Source of the DNA: Nansenia antarctica | Taxonomy: Eukaryota; Chordata; Actinopteri; Argentiniformes; Microstomatidae | Assembly (NCBI GenBank): GCA_963989245.1 | Contig: OZ022349.1 | Location: 23,490,331 to 23,554,330 of the forward strand | Length of the DNA stretch: 64,000 nucleotides | Direction: 5' to 3' | Shown: positions 60,401 to 64,000 of the stretch, one piece after another | Layout: each line of letters begins with the position of its first letter | Numbering within the stretch: the stretch's first letter is position 1 | Program-made: the position numbers and the translations under genes | Notes under the pieces: generated by a model | What the model saw: only the letters and a program-made list of their open reading frames with translations | What the model was told of the DNA's origin: nothing | Database searches by the model: none

Positions 60401-63400
60401 GTAGGAGGAGGAGCAACAGGTGGGGCGGAGAAGGCCTTCACAGCGGGGGCCCCGGGCCCTCCCTGGGGGTACCCTGGACCCACGGGCGGGTAGGGGCCAG
60501 GGACCATGGGGGGTTGGGGCGGGGGCCCCTGGTTGAGGTGGGGGGGGCCACCGGGATACATGGGCACCGGGGCTCCGGGCTGCGATGTCGGGGGCATGGG
60601 GCCTGAGGGGAGCGAGGTGGGGGTGATGAACCCGGCGGGAGGGGGCATCCCTGGGCTGGCCATGGTGGGGAGACCCCCGGGGGCGGACGAGGACAGGGGG
60701 AGGGTGGGTCCTGACATGCTGGCGGCGGGGCGCTGGGGCCCGGGGGGGAAGGGCGGGTGGCCGCCCGCTGGCAGCATGGGCTGAGGCTGGAATGGCTGGA
60801 GTGGAGGGAACCCTGGACAGAGAGAGAGAGGAGACAAAGACACACGTCAAACCATGTCCACCTCCCTGGACTGGACTGGACTGGACTGGACTGGACTGGC
60901 CCTGTCCAGAAACCAGGGACCTTGAGGTGGTCTGACCTCACGTGATTGGATAAAGCTTTTTCCACTGGCACCGCTTTCGCCAATCAGGTCATGACAGCCC
61001 AGTGATTGGTCGATCAAGGAAGGGAGTGTGATTTTTCAAAAGTTTATTTTTATTTTTTTTTATTAGGATAGGTAGAGAGACGGTAGAGATTGACAGGAAG
61101 GATGGGTGAGAGAGAGGAGGATGACATGGCAAAATAGGTTGAAGGCCAGAATCGAACCAGGGACCCTGCGATTACATGGCATGCGCTTTAGTGAGCTACA
61201 CCACCCAGGCCCACCTTGATAGAAATGTTTGAAATAAAATACTGCTGCATTGCTTAAAAGAACATGCTAGGCTTTGCCCTAATGGTAAAGGCTGACACTG
61301 TTGTAGGGCAAAACGGCCGTCGACAGTGAGAGAAAACAGTACTCGTGGCACCTGTTGTTGACACAATATGCACCAACCGCCAACCTCCCTATCTTTGCCT
61401 TTGTCCCGGGCATGGGCTCCCTCCCTCCCTCCCTCCCTCCCTCCCTCCCTCCCTCCCACCCTCCCTCCCACCCACCCTCCCTCCCACCCTCCCTCCCTCC
61501 CTCCCTCCCTCCCTCCCTCCCTCCCTCCCTCCCTGCCTAGAAGGCAGAAAAGCTGTTGAGCTGCTCTCAAGAGAATTCACTGAACTACGTCTAGTGTGTC
61601 TCTCTGCTTGCAAGTGTAATAACAACTTGTATTGTGTGGCTTAACAAGACCGTTACATGTTACAGTACATTTCTGGCATTTAGCCATTCTGACGCCTTTT
61701 ACCAAAGCGACTTACAACAAAAACATCTGACTAAGTAAGTGAGTCATCTATCCACCAGTCAGAGCAGGAAAAAGTAATCTCTGCTCAGGCCTGGGGCCAT
61801 TGGCAGTCGTCGTGCTAGAAGAAGAAGGACGTTTTTTTGTCCTTTTTATTTTGACTCTTGAATGTCAAAACCTTCACCTGAAGTACTGCTGTGGAGAATT
61901 TCCACGACAGGAGGAAGGAAGGAAGGAAGGAAGGAAGGAAGGAAGGAAGGGTGGGTGGGTGGGTTTCAAGGCACAGTTTGTACCTGGGGCCGAGGCAGGA
62001 TGTTGGGGGTAGGCGGGCCGCAGGGCCGAGCGTGGGACCCCAGGAGGCAGGACGTGGGAGGGCGGGGGAGGCCCGCCGTAGGAGGGGGGCGGCCTGGCCT
62101 GGCTGGTAGGAGCAGCCTGGGGGGTGAAGACAGCTGGGATAGGGGGCTGGCCGCCGGTGGGCATCTGGGCAGGGGGGGCAGGCTGGTACGGCCCCTGTGG
62201 TGCACAAGCATGGCTTCTTCATCATCTTCATCATCATCAATATATTTCATAAAAGTAACTTTTTTGCACAAACGTCAGCTGTGTCAACACATTTTTCCAT
62301 AGAAATATAACAGCTTGAAAATGTAATAGAACCGCCTTATTTCACTAGCATCTCTTGTGAGGTAAACATTTTTTAAAAAGTAGATTCACGCGCAACTTTA
62401 TCTAAACCACGTAGTGAACATATTTATTATTTATTTAAAATAAAAGTAAACAAATAAACACGAATTCTACATCAAGTTTACCGGTGGTTTCTGTGCTTGC
62501 GGTGCTGCAGGTTGTTGTGCTGGGGGGGTAGGGGCAGGCATGGGGGCAGGGGCGGGGGGGCTGGGCTTGGCCCCCCCCACGGTGACTCTGTCGTAGGGGA
62601 ACGGAGGCGGCTGCTGCCCCCCTGCGGCGGCCTGCCCCTGGGCGTGGAACAGCCTGTCTCTCAGCTTCATGATCCCTGCCTGCAGGGGGCGACAAAGTTA
62701 AGGACGGAGGGAGGATAGAGGGAGGGAGGAAGGATGATAGAGGATGGATGATGGAGGGATGATAGAGGAAGGACAGAGGGAGGATGGATGATGGAGGATT
62801 GATGATGGAGGGAGGATGGATGATGGAGGGAGGATAGAGGGAGGATGGATGATGGAGGGAGGATAGAGGGAGGACAGAGGGAGGATGGAAGGAGGATGGA
62901 GGGAGGAACGGAGGGAGGATGGAGGGAGGATAGAGGGAGGACAGAGGGAGGAGGGAGGGAGGAGGGAGGAAGGATAGAGGGAGGATAGAGGGAGGACAGA
63001 GGGAGGACAGAGGGAGGACAGAGGGAGGACAGAGGGAGGATAGAGGGAGGACAGAGGGAGGACAGAGGGAGGATAGAGGGAGGACAGAGGGAGGATAGAG
63101 GGAGGACAGAGGGAGGATAGAGGGAGGACAGAGGGAGGATAGAGGGAGGACAGAGGGAGGAGGGAGGGAGGATAGAGGGAGGACAGAGGGAGGATAGAGG
63201 GAGGATGGAGGGAGGATAGAGGGAGGATAGAGGGAGGATAGAGGGAGGATGGAGGGAGGATAGAGGGAGGATAGAGGGAGGACAGAGGGAGGACAGAGGG
63301 AGGACAGAGGGAGGACAGAGGGAGGATAGAGGGAGGACAGAGGGAGGACAGAGGGAGGACAGAGGGAGGACAGAGGGAGGATAGAGGGAGGATAGAGGGA

Positions 63401-64000
63401 GGACAGAGGGAGGATAGAGGGAGGATAGAGGGAGGATAGAGGGAGGAGGGAGGATGGAGGATGGAGGGAGGATAGAGGGAGGATAGAGGGAGGATAGAGG
63501 GAGGATGGAGGATAGAGGGAGGATAGAGGGAGGATAGAGGGAGGATAGAGGGAGGATAGAGGGAGGATAGAGGGAGGACAGAGGGAGGATGGAGGGAGGA
63601 TAGAGGGAGGAGGGAGGGAGGATAGAGGGAGGAGGGAGGGAGGATAGAGGGAGGAGGGAGGGAGGATAGAGGGAGGAGGGAGGGAGGAGGGAGGGAGGAT
63701 AGAGGGAGGAGGGAGGGAGGACAGAGGGAGGATAGAGGGAGGACAGAGGGAGGAGGGAGGGAGGACAGAGGGAGGAGGGAGGGAGGACAGAGGGAGGAGG
63801 GAGGGAGGATAGAGGGAGGAGGGAGGGAGGAGGGAGGGAGGGAGGACAGAGGAGAGGAGTCCCTGCTGCTCACCTGGTCGGAGGCGGGGGGCAGGTAGGT
63901 CATGGCGGTGGCCAGGCTGCCCTGGGAGGCCAGCAGGCCGGCGTAGTGGGTCAGCTTGTCGGCCAGGACCGGGCTCGGCGCCGCCACCTCGGTGTGACGC
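54442..64000 (-). CDS. sec31b: SEC31 (probably SEC31B), COPII outer-coat subunit, 3' part only
   Basis: Exons on the minus strand: >64000-63874, 62679-62482, 62194-61984, 60812-60399, 58870-58812, 58586-58458, 55565-55455, 55275-55204, 54621-54442. They join in frame to the last 500 codons; the N-terminal WD40 half lies beyond the window. Landmarks: VLADKLTHYAGLLASQGSLA, GIMKLRDRLFHAQGQ, a long Pro/Gly/Gln-rich linker, GWNDPPAVRGGPRKKK, LPENYTPPAPITAPVM, and the helical C-terminal domain (MVLKSTFDSLVQRC; DASKRLGYLYDKLREQT; SSSNFSEISAFMPILKVVMT; ANKLGV end). Known role: with SEC13 forms the COPII cage on vesicles leaving the ER and stimulates SAR1 GTPase. The 'B' call rests on the scd neighbour, as remembered from human; SEC31A cannot be excluded by sequence alone. 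Introns are packed with transposons and minisatellites. Confidence 0.93.
54640..54790. repeat. Degenerate 'ggttagggttaaa' tandem repeat
   Basis: About ten imperfect units of 'aaggttagggaggggtta' type, telomere-like in composition but not true TTAGGG arrays. In the last sec31b intron, next to a truncated SINE head (54783-54850). Confidence 0.8.
54783..54850 (-). mobile_element. Truncated SINE head
   Basis: On the minus strand 'gttgctcactaaggcgcatg' and 'cagggtccttggttcgactt' form A- and B-box-like parts, matching the head of the SINE at 61040-61215. Confidence 0.55.
54928..55128. mobile_element. MITE, PIF/Harbinger-like, copy C
   Basis: Third copy of the AGGCCAATGCACACGG family (see 13887 and 24828). 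It is complete between both inverted ends and lies between the last two sec31b exons. Confidence 0.85.
55844..57080 (+). mobile_element. hAT transposon, internally deleted, with 8-bp target duplication
   Basis: Ends TAGTGATGCTCCGATC and GATCGGAGCATCTCTA are inverted repeats. CTCTTCAC flanks both sides (55836-55843 and 57081-57088), the 8-bp duplication expected of hAT elements. It keeps the transposase start (from 55956: MASPVWKYYTVSERDNKYAV then CNVC, a BED-finger start, followed by a stop) and the C-terminal dimerisation part (DFSAAGHILDDKRNRLSAKN ... stop near 56479). The catalytic middle is gone and a MITE occupies about 56097-56238. Confidence 0.9.
56097..56238 (-). mobile_element. MITE nested inside the hAT element
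   Basis: On the minus strand it matches the scd-intron MITE (42346-42484) in order: 'cagcactcgtgga..cgcctc', 'cgtccaatcaaagcactcgg', 'cccagtgtgcgcttcggcgc', 'gacgaacgca'. Confidence 0.7.
57571..58290 (+). mobile_element. Harbinger-like DNA transposon, 5' end with internal repeats
   Basis: Starts 'aagcccaatttatacttctg' after TTA, with two tandem roughly 65-bp copies of 'tttacgcacggctacgccgt' text and then 'gcgttggtcggtctgcgttg' repeats. An ORF at 57976-58254 (MDDSDLLAVFAVTTLIKVIN...) may be part of its coding region, but I do not recognise a conserved domain. A matching right end was not found. Confidence 0.45.
59041..59151. repeat. (CA)n/(CACG)n microsatellite
   Basis: CA dinucleotides grading into CACG tetramers within a sec31b intron. 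Confidence 0.95.
59972..60359. mobile_element. MITE of the 'gtttcacagac' family, interrupted
   Basis: The left half 'ggtttcacagaccaggctta' and right half 'cgtctgtgaaaccggccc' match the element at 16532-16660. About 260 bp of unrelated sequence (about 60028-60290) with repeated 'cataattgcctaa' motifs near its two ends splits it. It lies 40 bp from a sec31b exon. Confidence 0.7.
61040..61215 (-). mobile_element. tRNA-derived SINE
   Basis: Minus-strand head 'gtggtgtagctcactaaagc' and 'ccctggttcgattctgg' (B box), then a body ending in (A/T)n at about 61040. Also found truncated at 54783-54850. Confidence 0.7.
61419..61534. repeat. (CCCT)n microsatellite
   Basis: Tetramer tract with CCCA interruptions, in a sec31b intron. 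Confidence 0.95.
61676..61840. mobile_element. Interspersed repeat, 'tttagccattctgacgcc' family
   Basis: Third copy of the family at 8203 and 12853, sharing 'gagtcatctatccaccagtc' and 'tggggccattggcagtcg'. Confidence 0.6.
61911..61962. repeat. (GGAA)n and (GGGT)n microsatellite
   Basis: GGAA tetramers followed by three GGGT units, ending about 20 bp from a sec31b splice donor (exon 62194-61984). Confidence 0.95.
62698..63856. repeat. GGA-rich minisatellite filling a sec31b intron
   Basis: About 1.16 kb of 'gagggaggatagagggagga' and 'gagggaggacag' units. The host intron is 62680-63873, so nearly all of it is repeat. In sec31b sense the tract is (TCC)-type pyrimidine. A 429-codon minus ORF here is read-through from the exon into the repeat (SLPPSSL repeats), not a protein. 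Confidence 0.97.

Noticed and set aside
60164..60850. 228-codon ORF on the minus strand in an alternative frame
   Set aside because: It is a frame-shifted shadow of the proline-rich sec31b exon 60812-60399 plus flanking repeat sequence.
62698..63987. 429-codon minus-strand ORF (SLPPSSL repeats)
   Set aside because: Only its first 38 codons are real sec31b exon; the rest is read-through into the minisatellite intron past a good splice donor at 63873.

Overview
This window is vertebrate nuclear DNA, and the gene structures and repeats point to a ray-finned (teleost) fish. Six protein-coding genes are recognisable by reading exons across canonical GT/AG splice sites. Their joined exons make about 5.7 kb of coding sequence, roughly 9% of the window. 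The rest is introns, UTRs and a dense mix of SINEs, LINE 3' ends, DNA transposons, MITEs, microsatellites and minisatellites. The species cannot be fixed from the sequence alone.

Layout. 3.7-9.1 kb (-): ascc1, complete, 9 coding exons, 358 aa. 9.1-9.4 kb: short head-to-head promoter interval. 9.4-14.8 kb (+): anapc16, 3 coding exons, 110 aa, with a 1.6 kb LINE in intron 1. 17.5-19.8 kb (+): ddit4 (REDD1), 229 aa, with a clear TATA promoter and non-coding first exon. 19.8-25.6 kb: repeats only. 25.6-33.9 kb (-): dnajb12, complete, 8 exons, 367 aa. 34-41.3 kb: transposon-rich intergenic block. 41.5-48.1 kb (+): scd (stearoyl-CoA desaturase), 336 aa, with a very long 3' UTR. 48.5-54.3 kb: a 1.1 kb tandem duplication carrying a perfect palindrome, a 31-bp minisatellite and a Tc1-like relic. 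54.35-64 kb (-): the 3' part of sec31b (last 500 codons); the gene runs off the right edge.

The genes do not form one pathway. They are housekeeping or stress genes: an ASC-1 complex subunit linked to alkylation repair and ribosome quality control, an APC/C subunit, an mTORC1 inhibitor, an ER-membrane J-protein, a fatty-acid desaturase and a COPII coat subunit. From memory of the human map, ascc1-anapc16-ddit4-dnajb12 matches a 10q22 block and scd-sec31b matches a 10q24 block. The window therefore joins two neighbourhoods that are separate in human.

I found no new gene system. The points most worth a second look are structural: a 123-bp perfect palindrome inside a microhomology-bounded tandem duplication; a three-level transposon nest in a sec31b intron; transposon insertions whose empty sites can be read from neighbouring repeat copies; an interstitial telomere tract inside an inverted repeat; and an intron that is almost entirely minisatellite.
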